Below are positions 11,305-25,506 of a stretch of DNA of 64,000 bases, piece after piece. The translations under genes were made by a program, and so were the position numbers. Source of the stretch: Lithobates sylvaticus (taxonomy: Eukaryota; Chordata; Amphibia; Anura; Ranidae). The notes under the pieces were generated by a model. It saw nothing but the letters and a program-made list of their open reading frames with translations, ran no database searches and had not been told where the DNA came from. The DNA lies in contig CM053030.1 of the NCBI GenBank assembly GCA_028564925.1, forward strand, positions 401,060,340 to 401,124,339, in the 5' to 3' direction. Position 1 is the stretch's first letter; each line of letters starts with the position of its first letter.

Positions 11305-13154
11305 GAGTTGAGCGGACACCTGGATGTTCGGGTTCAGCATGTTCGGCCGAACTTCAGAAAAAAGTTTGGGTTCGGGACCGAACTTGACCCGAACTTGACC
11401 CCGAACACCGAACCCCATTGAAGTCAATGGGGACCCGAACGGCTATGATAAAGTGTCGGCTCCCGTCCCCCTTAATACAGAGAACCGTCATTGAAGTCAT
11501 TTATTTTTAAAAAGTTAGTCATAAAAAGTGTTTGGGGACCTGGGTCCTGCCCCAGGGGACATGTATCAATGCAAAAAAAACTTTTAAAAACGGACGTTTT
11601 TTCGGGAGCAGTGATTTTAATAATGATTAAAGTGAAACAATAAAAGTGTAATATTCCTTTAAATTTCGTACCTGGGGGGTGTCTATAGTATGCCTGTGAA
11701 GGGGGGCATGTTTCCAGTGCTTAGAACTGTCCCTTGGGGAAAGCCATAGGGAAGTCCTCATGACGTCCCCATGCGTCAGAGGGGGCGGGGTTACCAGGTG
11801 GCCCCGCCCCCCGTTATAAAAGATCTGTCAGCCCAAGCGAAGCCTCACACACCGGGAGCCTCCCATTGCGAGGAGTGGCCCAAGAAGAGACGGACGCCCT
11901 GGAAGAAGATACCGGAGAGAAGCCTCAGAGACCGATGCCGTGGAAGAAGATACCGAGAGAAGCCTCACACAACGGGAGCCTCCCATTGCGCGGATCGGCC
12001 CAGAAGAGACACCGATGCTGGACGAGAAGGCCAAGAAGAAGCGGATCGGAGGAAGAAGAAGATGGAAGAAGAAGATGCCAGAAGGAGAAGATGAAGAAAG
12101 GAAGACCAGAAGAAAGAAGAAAGAAGATTTTAATAAAGGAATTGTCAAAGAGCGTCTCCTCTCATTTTTACCATTTTTGACACTTTTTTGGTGAAATGGT
12201 AGGGGTACCCCCTTACCATTTCACACAGGGGGGGGCGGGATCTAGGGGTCCCCTTGTTAAAGGGGGCTTCCAGATTTCCGATAAGCCCCCGCCCGCAGAC
12301 CCCCACAACCACCGGGCACGGTTGTGGGGATGAGGCCCTTGTCCTCATCAACATGGGGACAAGGTGCTTTGGGGGTCTCAGACCCCCAAAGCATCCTCCC
12401 AATTTTGAGGGCATGTGGCCTGGTACGGTTCAGGCGGGAGGGGGGGCGCTCTCGTCCCCCCCTCTTTTCCTGCGGCCTGCCAGGTTGCGTGCTCGGATAA
12501 GGGTCTGGTATGGATTTTTGGGGGGACCCCACGCCATTTTTTTTGGCTGGGTTTCCCCTTAAAATCCATCCCAGACCTCAAGGGTCTGGTATGGATTTTG
12601 AGGGGGACCCTACGCCATTTTAATTTTTTTGGGGTTTTTTTGTTTTTTTTTATTTGTTATCAATGACTTTTTTTTTATGAATGGCTTTCAATGAATGACT
12701 GTTCTCTGTGTTACGGGAGCCGACAATACACATTAGCCGCGAGTGATTTTAAATAGCTTTCTTTCCTGCAAAAATTACACTTTTTGCAGAGACAGTTCTA
12801 AGCACTGGAAACATGTGCCCCTTTACATGCATACTATAGACACCCCCCAGGTACGAAATTTAAAGGAATATTACACTTTTATTGTTTCACTTTAATCATT
12901 ATTAAAATCACTGCTCCCGAAAAAACGTCCGTTTTTAAAAGTTTTTTTGCATTAATACATGTCCCCTGGGGCAGGACCCAGGTCCCCAAACACTTTTTAT
13001 GACTAACTTTTTAAAAATAAATGACTTCAATGACTGTTCTCTGTATTAAAAGCACTCGCGGCTATATGAATATCAATTCATATAGCCGCGAGTGCTTTAA
13101 AAAGACATTTTAGAAAGCAACATTACATCGCCGAACACCGGACCCGAACCGCTC
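11305..13154. mobile_element. complete non-autonomous element of family F with long inverted repeats
   Basis: The ends GAGTTGAGCGG (left) and the reverse complement of the right end, GAGCGGTTCGG, are inverted, and TA flanks both sides (11303-11304 and 13155-13156). About 11470-11720 is the inverse of about 12790-13050 at high identity, including GGGGACCTGGGTCCTGCCCC, ACGTTTTTTCGGGAGCAGTG and ACCTGGGGGGTGTC. The middle has a CCGAAC-rich left end, a purine-rich GAAGAAGA tract (11880-12130), and repeats of GGTCTGGTATGGATTTT (12500-12620). No transposase is present, so movement would need a helper. The TA flank fits a Tc1/mariner-like mechanism but does not prove it. Confidence 0.8.
13049..13098. 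repeat. perfect 23-bp-arm palindrome in family F
   Basis: The arm at 13049-13071 is the exact reverse complement of 13076-13098, with a 4-base loop. The core is CACTCGCGGCTATATGAA. A shorter related word, GCCGCGAGTG, is also present near 12736. Confidence 0.93.
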
Positions 13155-15472
13155 TAACAGTCCCAAGAAAAAGAAAGGTGTTATTATTGCAGTAAAGGAT
13201 TCTGTCTCTTTCCAATATATAATTTTAGTGGCTACAATTGACAATATTACCTACACAAAGATCTATGCCCCAAATAAGCAAAAGCACAAGTTTATCAAAA
13301 GAATTTTGAACAAACTAAGAAAAATACAATAAATAAATAATCATCTGCGGGGATGTCAACGCCCCAATGGAACCTGTCATGGACACTACAAAAAAGAACC
13401 ATACAATCAGACTAGGCCTTAAAAATATTTTTTCCCAGGTAGACTTACATGACCCATGGAAATGTCTTCACTCCACTGAAAGGGATTTTACCTTTTTTTC
13501 CAATGTACACAAAACTTCATTGCAGACAGACTCCTCTTGCAAAAAATTACAGATGCTCGGATCCACAACATTACATGGTCCGATCACGCATCTATCACTA
13601 TGGAGATAGCAACAAGACAAAAATGCATTAATTCCAACCTCTGGAAGAATAATACATTTCTATTTTCTCAGGAGAGATACGTGTCTGCAATGAAGGATAC
13701 GTTTACAGAATTTTTCTCAATGAATGATGATAGCTCTACTTTACAAATCTATGGTGTACTCATAAAGCCTACGCCAGAGGATTACTAATCCAGATGGCAT
13801 TGAGGGAAAAAATAAAAAATGTAAAACTATCAATAACCTACTGACTAGCATAACTAACCTAGAAAAAGAACACAAAAAAAATCTCACAATAATACTAATC
13901 TGCTACAGCAACCTAACAACAAAAGAAATTACCCAAGAGTTATATTGACTTCCAACCACGACAATTATCTCAAAAAACTAAAACTCAATTACTATGCTCA
14001 ACAAAATAGAGCAGGTAAATTATTGGCCAATATACTTTGTCTCAGTCAGAACAAACATAATATTCACAAACAAACCCACCACAAATCAGGGAAGATACTG
14101 TATAACCCACAGGAAATAGCAGATGCCTTTTTGGATTATTATAAGGAACTATACAACCTAAAAGAGGACCAGAATACCATACAACCCACCCTAAAAGACA
14201 TAGGAGAGTTCCTAGACAAAGTAAACCTACCTAAAATTGACCCTGACATTCTTAATAAACGTAATCAACTCATCACAGAAGAAGAAACCCAGAAAAGGGA
14301 ATGCAAAGCTCCAGGACATGCCGGTTTATCTAGTGAATACTTCAAGACATTCAATACTATACTTGCATCATACCTAACCAAAATGTATAACGATGCCGTA
14401 ATTAATAAGACATTTCCCAAAGAAAAGTTAGAGGCTGTAATCGTAACTATTCCAAAACCCGGTAAAGACCCCTCATCCCCTACAAATTACAGACCGATCT
14501 CCTTCCTTAACTCAGATTTAAAAAAATACGCCAACATTTTAGCAAATCACTTTTTAGAACAAACACAATACCTGATAGATCCAGATCAGGTTGGATTCAT
14601 CAAGGGCCGACAAGCACCTGATAGCACAAGAATAATGATCAATTTAATCAACCATGTAGAGAACACTTGAATGCCCTCTCTGCTCCTCAGCCTGGAAGTG
14701 GAGAAGACATTCGATAGAGTTCACTGGGGTTACTTCTCAGAAACCCTAGGTAGAGTTGGCTTTTCTGGATTCATCCACAAAGCTATGATGTCTCTCTATA
14801 CCTACCCCTCAGCAAAAGGTACATACCACAGGTACTATATCAAAGAGCTATGAATTAACTAACAGAACTAGACAGGGATGCCCCCTATCACCCATAATCT
14901 TCTCTTTAGCAATTGAACCTTTAGCAGTAAAAATAAGATCTAAAATCAGTGTAAAAAGAATTAGGATCGGTAACAAAAAACAAATTGGCCTTTTTGCCGA
15001 TGATATAATCTTACCACTAACCAATCCAAATCAATATTTACAGATAGTCCAAATGACACTTGACTCCTTCAGGAACGTGTCATACTTTAAGGTCAATCAC
15101 AATAAATGCTATGCCTTACCAATGAACATCAAAAAAGACACAATTTCCACTCTTTTTTTCTTTTTTTTTTTTTTTTCACTTCAGAGAACCTCAAGAGAGA
15201 AAGAAATGCTCATGTTTAAGATTCATTCATGTCTCTTGTGTTATATTCATCATTGTGAAAAGATTCCTTTTTATCGAATAATAAACAGAAATAGGCATAC
15301 ATCTCGCATCTTCCTCTCAATAGTTTCGTATTCATTTAGTTATCTTTAATCTCTTTCTTGCTTATAAAACCTTATATTCCCTCCCCTTCCCACCCAGCCA
15401 TACCCATCCCTCCCTCCCCTCCCTGTGCCTCTCCTTTTTATCTTTTAACTTTCTAAATTTAGGTTTCTACTT

Positions 15473-18400
15473 TTACCCTACTTTCATTAATATTTCTGCG
15501 TATTTCCAGGACTGCTTAAACTCTTGCCATTTTTTCCATTTGATCATATCTTCATCTTCCTTTTCCTCCCCAGTGTATCTAAGATTCTCCAACTGGTATA
15601 TCTCTTCCATCTTTCCTATCCAGTCAAGGTCTGAGGGGGGTTTGATTTGCTGCCATCTCCTGGGTATCACTGCCTTAGCGGCATTCAGCATATGAGGAAT
15701 CAAGGTGCTCGTGTATGTTTTTATTGGGTCTGATGTATTATGGAATAGGCATATCCAGGGGTCGTCTTTTTTCTATTTGGTGTGATATACCATCTTGCGA
15801 TACATTTATAGTTCATTTCGGCGGTTTTACTATCAATCGCTGAGTTGTGTATTAGCTTCAAAATTTTTTTAATATTGTGTTTAAATCCATGTGAATCTAG
15901 TTCGTTTCCCCATTTTGTGAGGAATGGGGGTACCTCCAGCCGGCCCTCTTCCAGGAGCATTTTATACAGCTGAGATGTATCTTTTTTTTTTTTTTTAATC
16001 CTTTTGTTCTACATATTTTTTCCAACGCTGTATAATTATCTTTGGATCTTATCGGTTGTGGCAAGCTCCCTATGAAGTTTGTCAGCTGGCGGTAGCGCCA
16101 TTCATTTACCTTAAGGTGTGCTGTGGTCTGTTGTATTTCTACCAGTGACTTTATTTTCCCTTTCTCTATTATCTCACCTAATTGTGCACTTTCTATCCAG
16201 TGTCCCCCCATTTCTCTCTTCCCCGGTGGGAAATAGTCATTATTCTTCAGTGGCATTAATAGTGAATTATAGCTCCAACCGTGTTGCTTGTGTGTTAGAT
16301 CCCATATTTTAAAAGCGTGTCTAGTGATCCTCTGTGTCTTTACTCGGTGGGCACCAAATCGCACCCCTCAAATTTATTTCGCTAATATCATTTTCTATGT
16401 GTACCCATTGTTTTTGAGTTTCCTGTCGTGTCCACTCTACCGCTCTTGAAAGTATTACCGCCTGGTAGTATTTTTTTATATCCGGGACCCCCAGGCCCCC
16501 CTGATCTTTGCTTTGTTTCAAAATATCTCGTGCTATCCTGGGTTTCTTACTTTGCCATATAAAGTTATTTATAATTGATTTTAATATCTGGAAATAGTAG
16601 TCAGGGAGGGGGATTGGGATCATATGGAGTTTATATGTAATTTTTGGAAGAATCACCATTTTCACCGAATTTATTCGGCCTATCCAAGAGAGGGGTCTAT
16701 ACCGCATCTTCTTAGTTTCGTTTCTTATTTCTTCTAGTAGCGGAAGGAAGTTCTCACTATATAGCTTTCCCATAGAGTTTGCTAGTTTGACCCCTAGGTA
16801 TTTTAAACCCTTTTGTTTCCATGGGAACTGATAAGCCCTTTGCAGCACCAGAGCTTCTTTTTTCCTTATGTTGATATTCAAAATTTCTGACTTATTAATG
16901 TTTATTTTAAAGTTCGATACTTCTCCATAGGCTTTTAAGACCTCAAGTAATTTTGGCATTGATGTTTTTGGTTCCGTTATATAAAATAATAAATCGTCAG
17001 CGAACGCTGCAACTTTATGTTCGGTCTCCCCTATTTTAATTCCTTTTATTTTATTGTCTCGTCTGACAGTGGCTAGAAGTGGCTCCAATGACAGAATGAA
17101 CAGTAACGGGGACAGGGGGCATCCCTGTCTCGTCCCGTTACTCATAGCGAAGGGGGATGAATGGTCTCCGTTAATCTTTATTGTTGCAGTTGGTTCTTCG
17201 TACAGGGCTCTAATTCTCTGTACCATCCTAGGGCCCAGACCTATATACCTTAACGTTTCCATCATGAGCCCCCAGTCTACCCTGTCGAAGGCCTTTTCGG
17301 CATCTATCGACAGGAATAGACCTGGGGGCCCGTCTGTCTTTAATTTTTGTAACAGTAGGAGGGTTCTAATTCCATTATCCCGTCCCTCTCTTGAGGCCAC
17401 GAAGCCCACCTGATCTACATGGATCAGATCCTTCATGAGTTTTTTTAATCTATTTGCGAGTATTTTTGCATAGAGCTTGGTATCGAAATTAAGAAGGGAT
17501 ATTGGTCTGAAACTTGAACAACAGCTGTCATCTTTCCCTTCTTTGGGAATAAGGGTTATTAAGGCCTTCTGTGCCTCTCGACTTAGTCCAAATTCTGTTC
17601 CCAATCCATTAAAATATTTACACAATCTAGGTACCAAGATTTTGCTAAATTTTTTAAGGTAGAGGATTGGGTACCCATCCGGTCCCGGGCTTTTCCCTGA
17701 TTTTGTGTCTGCCATAGCTTGGGTAATCTCACTTTCCGATATCGGTGTTTCCAAATCTAACTTGTCTTCCATAGATATTTGGGTAAGTCCTGAGTTCTTT
17801 AGGAATTCTTTTATTTTATTGTGTTTTTTTTCCAGGTCTACACTGTCTTTATTCACATTGTACAGGGTTTTGTAGTACTGCTTAAAGGTCTCTGCGATCT
17901 CGTTGGACTTAAAAACTAGATCCCCATGTCCATTGAGAATTTTTTCAATGTAGTTCCTGTTTTTTTTTTTTTCTTCAGGGTTTTAGCTAAATGTTTTCCT
18001 ATTTTATTACCTCCTACATATTTGTCTATTTGAGTCGCATTGAAAACGTTTTTTGTATCCTGAGTCAATATGTCTCTTAATTCTTCTCTTTTCATTATAA
18101 GCTTATGATATGTCTCTTGCCAATGACCCCCTTGTTTCTTATGGATTTGCTCCAGGCTATATATTTCTTCAGATATCTTTTCAATTTTTTTAGTTCTTTC
18201 TTTTGTTTTCCCTGAACCCATCGCAATAAATATACCCCGCATATATGCCTTATGTGTTTCCCATAGTGTTGCGTGTGAAATGTCGTCTGCTTCGTTCTTT
18301 TCGAAAAAAAAACTTAATTCTTCCTGTATTTTTTCAATATCTTGTTTTTCAGAAAGTAAGGTTTCATTTAATCTCCAGTTCAAAGGGGGTTTTGATACCC

Positions 18401-19115
18401 TAATTTCTTCTATTGTCATCATAACTGGTGCATGGTCTGATATCGTAGATATCTTTATATGGGAGTCCGTGACCCTGGATAACGTATTATGATCCACGAA
18501 AAAATAATCAAGACGCGTGTACGTCCCGTGTACGGGGGAGAAGAAAGTATAGTCTCGTGTTTTTAGATTCATCGTTCGCCACACATCCACCAATTGATTT
18601 TGGTGGAGGGTTTTCTTCAATTTTTTTAAGGATTGCTTTCCCGTCTCCCGTACACGCGACGTACTATCTTCTTCTGAATTCATGCATAGGTTCAAGTCCC
18701 CTGCCAATATAATCATCCCCTGTCCAAAGTTAGCGAGCTTACTTATCATTTTCTTGCCATAGTCTATTGGTTTTTTATTTGGTGCATATATATTTGCTAA
18801 AGTGAGTTTCACCCCATTGATATAACCGCGTAGGAGGAGAAACCGCCCTTCTGCATCCACAACTCTCCCCTGTTCTCTAAACTGGATTCCTTCCGAAAAA
18901 CCTATTGCGACTCCTCTGGCCTTCCTGGTGGTTGAATCTGCATATATCCAAGTAGGCAATTTTTTGGAATATAGTTTTATATTAGCTCCCTGAAAGAGGT
19001 GGGTTTCCTGGAGAAACACTATGTCTGTCTGATAATGTCTAAGCTCTGTTAATATTTTGTGTCTTTTAATAGGGTTGTTCAGACCTCGGACATTATATGT
19101 TAAGAACCTAATCTA
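15473..19115 (-). pseudogene. LINE C ORF2 (endonuclease-reverse transcriptase), a few frameshifts
   Basis: Read on the minus strand: FLTYNVRGLNNPIKRHK, VFLQETHLF, LANIYAPNKK, AGDLNLCMN and STISDHAPVMM mark an AP-type endonuclease with its glycine-aspartate and histidine motifs kept. A frame change near 17900-17950 (an A-run of lysine codons) leads to the 511-codon reverse transcriptase: SGKSPGPDGYP, ALITLIPKEGK, LSIDAEKAFDRVDW, GTRQGCPLSPLLF and FADDLLFYI (near 17000). Further frame changes near 16340, 15950 and 15710 break the C-terminal region. All catalytic boxes I looked for are intact, so the damage is mostly indels. Confidence 0.9.
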
Positions 19116-19582
19116 GAACTTTTCTTTCGTTTTTGTTTTTTTACGGAGAGGCACTTTACTCCCCCAGCTACCCCTTCCCACCCTTCCCCCCTCCTCCCCA
19201 CCCCCAACCCCCCCCTCTCCCACTCCCCCCCCCTCCACCCTTCCCGTGGTCAATACTGACCTCCAGCCCCTTGGCTGATCAGAAATATTCCTCTCTACCT
19301 CTGGGCTTCCTTCTCAGAGGTTGGGCCTGAACCTCTTCCCCCATTCTACCCCTCTCCCCCACCGTTTTCCGGGGGGGGGCAGAAATGGTCCCTCGGATGG
19401 AGAGGATTCCACCCCGGTCATAGCTTCTCCCTTCCCCTTTTCCCCCCGCTCTCTCCCCCCCTCCCCCCCACCCCATCCACCAAGGAGACTAATTATATAG
19501 CACTAATTTACCCCCAAACCCTCCCCATGGGCTAAGGGTTGCATTTTTCCTCAGGTCTCTCCCCCCCCTCCCCCACCCCTCA

Positions 19583-20583
19583 TCACAGACCCTCTCTTTC
19601 CAGCCATTCTGGGATTTCTATTGGTTGTAACTCTAAATTTTTACAGAACTCCATTAAATCCTCCGGAAACCTCAACCTCGCCGATCTACCCTCCTTGTAA
19701 CCTATCAGACAGGCCGGGAAACCCCAGCTATACTTTACATTATCTGTACGCATTTGATTTAACAGTGGTCTAAGCATCCGTCTCCTAGCCAGTGTTTCCG
19801 GAGACAGGTCCATGAAGATTTGAAGGTCTACTCCCCTGAATTTCAGGGGGGGGGTTTTCCTCTCAAATTGGTCCATATCTCTGTTTTTTCTGTATAGTTC
19901 TGGAATCTGACCAGGATATCCCTAGGGGTATCTGTTGGTATGTGTTGTGGTTTCCTGACTCTGTGTATCCTTTCAATCTTCAAATCCCATTCTGGGGTTT
20001 TGTTTAATAAGGGATTAAATAATTATTTTATAATTTTTATAAGGTCTTCCCCGTTCTCTTCTAGGAGTGCTCGTATTCTGAGGTTCTGCCTTCTACTCTG
20101 GTTTTCCTGTTCTTCTTATTTATACAGAGTCCTCCTTTGATTTATTTTAGTCGTTTTAAGCTGATCTTTGAGCTCCGCTATTTCGAGTGTATGTTTATCT
20201 GTATTATTTTCCACTTCCTCTACTCGAGTCAACACATGCGTTAAATCTGTTCGTAATGCTACAATTTCATTTTTAATTGAATTTTCCATTTTAGTCAACA
20301 TTTCTGCCAATATTGTCTTGGTTAGCGTTGGGGTATTCTCCCTCTGTTCCTCCATCCTACTACTGTCTAGTTCGCTTTGAGTGCTAATATTTCCTCCTGA
20401 GGCCTCCAGGATTTCCTCCTTCTTTTTACTCCCCTCCTTCTTTTTTCCCTGTTTCGTCGCTTGTTTTTCCATGGCTGGGCTCCTTGGGCTCAGACCCTTC
20501 ACCAAGTATTGCTTAATTGTACTTGTGTTTGCTTTTTCTTTTGGTGTTTTAGGTTCCGTTCTTTTAGTAGCTCTGCCAGTCAT
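19583..20583 (-). pseudogene. LINE C ORF1, frameshifted
   Basis: The first frame (20583-20116, 155 codons) is a lysine-rich head (AMEKQATKQGKKKEGSKKKE) followed by a coiled coil (TRVEEVENNTDKHTLEIAEL). The RRM segment between about 20116 and 19880 is broken by frame changes. The C-terminal domain reappears at 19876-19583 (FRGVDLQIFMDLSPETLARR, LRFPEDLMEFCKNLELQP). This order matches L1 ORF1p. ORF1 of LINE C is clearly different in sequence from those of A, B and D. Confidence 0.82.
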
Positions 20584-21731
20584 ACTAGAATATTTATTTA
20601 TATTGGAGCCTTCCCCTTCTCTTTATTCGCCGGGTATTATACCGTAGAGTGGGAGGGGTAAGCGATAAAGCGCCCACTGTCAATTCTACACCCTTGTGAA
20701 CCCCAGTGAAATTGGGGGTGGTGTTAGATATAGGCAGTCCAAGGTCACCTATCGCCCTTTTTTATTTTCTAATACAGAGTTGTATCTGAGGTTTCTGAGG
20801 TTTCAATCAATCCGAAAGCGGCATACCCTTCAACTAGGCAGACCTGGAAAGAGGGGGTACCAGGTAGGCAGCCAGAAAAAGGAAACGAAGAGAAGAGCGG
20901 AGAGGACCAAAAATAAAGGGAGCAGACACCCTCAAATGTTCACGTTTTAGTCGGGGGGGGACCCCGAGATGAGTCAAACCGGGTTCCCTTTTTCTCCCTT
21001 TATCCCTATGTATAGTCAGTTTAGTATTTCAGGAAACACTCTGGGATGGATAGTTCCGGATGATGTGTTTTGGTTCAAACCCCGTAGGCTCCCCCTAGGA
21101 TAGAGTACATATAGGATAGAGTTCTGTTTTCTATCACAGAAAGAAAAAAAAAAGGGGGGGGGGGGTCCTCCCTCTTCTATCTCTCGAAGATGACACAAAG
21201 TCAACATCCACCTCTGCTTTCAAGTGTCAGTGCTTTTTGTTAATATACTTCTCTTGCAACTCACATTTATACAAGCATCCGGATAGTATACAGGTGTCAG
21301 CATTTTCTTTGTAATAGGAGACTTACCCCGTCCAGGAGGATTGTTTTTCTCCCCCTTAACTGGGGTCTTACCCTTCCTCGCCGTTCGTGCTGTAGTGCGG
21401 CGGTTTCACTTTCTGTTTAGTAGGAGCCTTGGCGTTCTTATCGTACAGGATAGGGAGGGGGGAGCAGCTATTCCGGGGGGGAGCGGGGTCTTGCTACCAT
21501 TCGGTCGGCTGTTTCCTTGTAGTTGCCTGCGATGGGCGTCTCTGTGTCCCGCTTAGCCGAATCCTCCACTCATCTATGACCCCGGGCTTCATCCGCGTGT
21601 GTCACGTCTGCAGCACGGCGTGCACCTCTTCCTCTCCATCCGGCCGTCGTACCCTAGGTCCCGCCCCTCCCTCTGCGTTGCATCGCCGCCCTACGTGGAC
21701 CTCCCCATCAGCCTGACAATTTCCACTCTTA

Positions 21732-22153
21732 AGCCCCATACACACGGTCGGATTTTCCGATGGATTCTGTCCTATCGGACAATGTTGTCGGAAATTCCGA
21801 CCGTGTAGGCACCATCGGACATTTTCCATCGGATTGTCCGACGGACAAAGTTTTATCTCCTGCTCTCAAATTTTCCGACAACAAAGTCCGATCACACCAA
21901 TTCCGATCGTGTGTAGCGTAGTCTGACGGACAAAGTGCTACGCATGCTCAGATCACATTACAAGACCAAAGCTATTGGCTACTAGCCTCTACGTAGTCCC
22001 GTTGTAGGCAACAAACATCACCACGTTCAGAATGATCGGATTTTCCGACAACTTTGTCCGACCGTGTGTATGCAACACCAGTGTCGGACAAAATCCGTCG
22101 GAAAAAATCCGATGGATTTTGTGGTCGGATCTTCCGACCGTGTGTACGGGGCA
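21732..22153. mobile_element. Harbinger-type MITE, TTA target duplication
   Basis: Ends AGCCCCATACACACGGTCGG (left) and TGCCCCGTACACACGGTCGG (reverse complement of right) are inverted. TTA at 21729-21731 and 22154-22156 is the target duplication. The 3-bp TWA target fits PIF/Harbinger elements. The 422-bp interior repeats TCCGA/TCGGA words. It landed exactly at the right edge of LINE C's target duplication. No transposase gene. Confidence 0.88.
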
Positions 22154-22621
22154 TTAGAGAGAACTCGAAATAAAACTGGGAATCTCCAATCATTTCCTAT
22201 CTGGGTATCAACCTCACATTCCCTATAAACAAATTATACAAAGCTAATTATCCTAGCCTATTAGAGCAAATCACAAAAAACTTCCAAAACTTCCATAAAA
22301 CACAACTATCATGGATAGGAAAAATTGCAGCTTTCAAGATACAAACGCTACCTTAAATACTATATTTCTTTAGTTCCTTACCTATTCCAATGCCCATGAG
22401 ATTCTTCACACAAATAAATGCTAAATTAAGAAATATCAAATGGAACGGTAAAAAACCCACAGTAACATTCTCAATCTGGACCTCCCCTAAATTCAAAGGA
22501 GGTATGAACCTACTTGACATCCCAAAGTACTATTACACTACACTACTAGATCAATTTAAACACTGGGTCCTACCCTCAGATGACAAATTATGGTAATCCA
22601 TTGAAAATAATATATCATATA

Positions 22622-24242
<1,621 letters not shown>

Positions 24243-24525
24243 TAATATAAGGAAATTATATGTTTGTCTTAACAATAGCGTATGCAAAGTTCCCTAAAAT
24301 AATAATACCTAAGTTTATAACTATAAAAGCTACAGTGTTAGCATGAAAACACATAGCCTCCAATTGCCACCCTTCAGAAGAGTCACATAATCTCCCTATT
24401 CCATTGAAAGCCCTAGAGTACTGTAAAGCTTGTTTATCAATGAAAAAATGGATTGACCAAGGATATAACTTCTATGATCACCTTACTCTAACAGACAAAG
24501 AGTTACTACGCAATAAACTTCATTA

Positions 24526-24583
24526 ATGCAAACACCTGAAGGAATTTAAACCATTTGGTTTAAATTCCTTCAGGTGTTTGCAT
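24526..24583. repeat. perfect 28-bp-arm palindrome in LINE A tail
   Basis: The arm 24526-24553 is the exact reverse complement of 24556-24583 with a 2-base centre. It begins ATGCAAACACCTGAAGG. It lies in decayed ORF2, where no palindrome is expected, so it looks like a later inverted duplication. Confidence 0.95.
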
Positions 24584-25332
24584 TTATGGTGGCATGGTTG
24601 GTCCATCCCATTCCAAATCTGGAAATTTCTTACTAATAATTATAATTATTATTATTGCTAAAGGTATCACTTTCTTTTACCAGATACTTTCTCATATCCT
24701 AAGATTGAGAAAAAACCCAATATGATAAAGTGGAAAAAAGACTTGTCCCAGTAATTTTTAGATGATGCCTGGTATAAAGCCATGACCATCAGTAATAAAG
24801 CCTCGTCCTGTATTGAACATTAGGAAAACTCCCAAAAGAAAATGAACAGATGGTACCTTACCCCTTATAAACTACAAAAATAGATGGTTTTAAGAAATAC
24901 TGGCATAATTGGATTATCCACCCTAAAGCCTCAAAATTATTGAAAGAAACTTACAAACACTCTTGGTTACTGGATAAATCTCTCCTCTTCTATAAACATG
25001 TCACAATAAATAAACTGCTTCACGCACACAAGTTACTCACTTCCTACGTAGTAATGATATTTTATATGTTCTCCACTTCTAAACGACCTATTTACAGTTA
25101 GACCCCATAGGGGTAAATAGGGTAGTACTAATCACATGCCACCTCATTTGAGAATTATGATTATATTTACTGGCTTCTATCGATTGTTCGTTGTTATTAT
25201 AACTCAAATACACCAATTTTATGTACATCGATCTTAATATTGATAATGACAGCATCATTTGTTTCCTTTGTATCCTACTCTATAACATTATATATACCAA
25301 AAAAAAAATTGGTTTGAAGTAAAAAAAAAAAA

Positions 25333-25506
25333 TGAACAGTTTGCATATTAAAACTGTTGCATTGATTAATTTGGATCATCGATTTTTCTTACCTTATCTT
25401 ACCTAAAAAATATTTTGGTTTTGGAGAGAGGTGTTAGAACCTATGTTAGTTTTATGTGTCCCCATTACAAAAAATGCACTTTTTTGAACTTTTCCTGTTG
25501 ACCTTT
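25333..25506. other. AT-rich flank after LINE A
   Basis: No gene or repeat end recognised between the A-run of LINE A and the foldback element. Confidence 0.4.

Larger units (their letters stand above)
15155..21715 (-). mobile_element. LINE C: full-length L1-like LINE, minus strand, inserted in LINE A ORF2
   Basis: The exact 15-bp duplication ACAATTTCCACTCTT lies at 15140-15154 and 21716-21730. The poly-T at about 15155-15176 is the A-tail read on the plus strand, so the element is 6.56 kb and reads right to left. Order on its own strand: a 5' leader of about 1.1 kb (21715-20584, GC-rich at the start), ORF1 (20583-19583), a pyrimidine/purine-rich spacer (19560-19130), ORF2 (about 19115-15473) and a 3' region. 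A perfect target duplication suggests a younger insertion than LINE A. Both ORFs nevertheless carry frameshifts. Confidence 0.94.

Noticed and set aside
11771-12194. Lysine/glutamate-rich frames of about 100 codons in F
   Set aside because: They come from the GAAGAA purine tract in several frames on both strands. No domain or conserved start is present.
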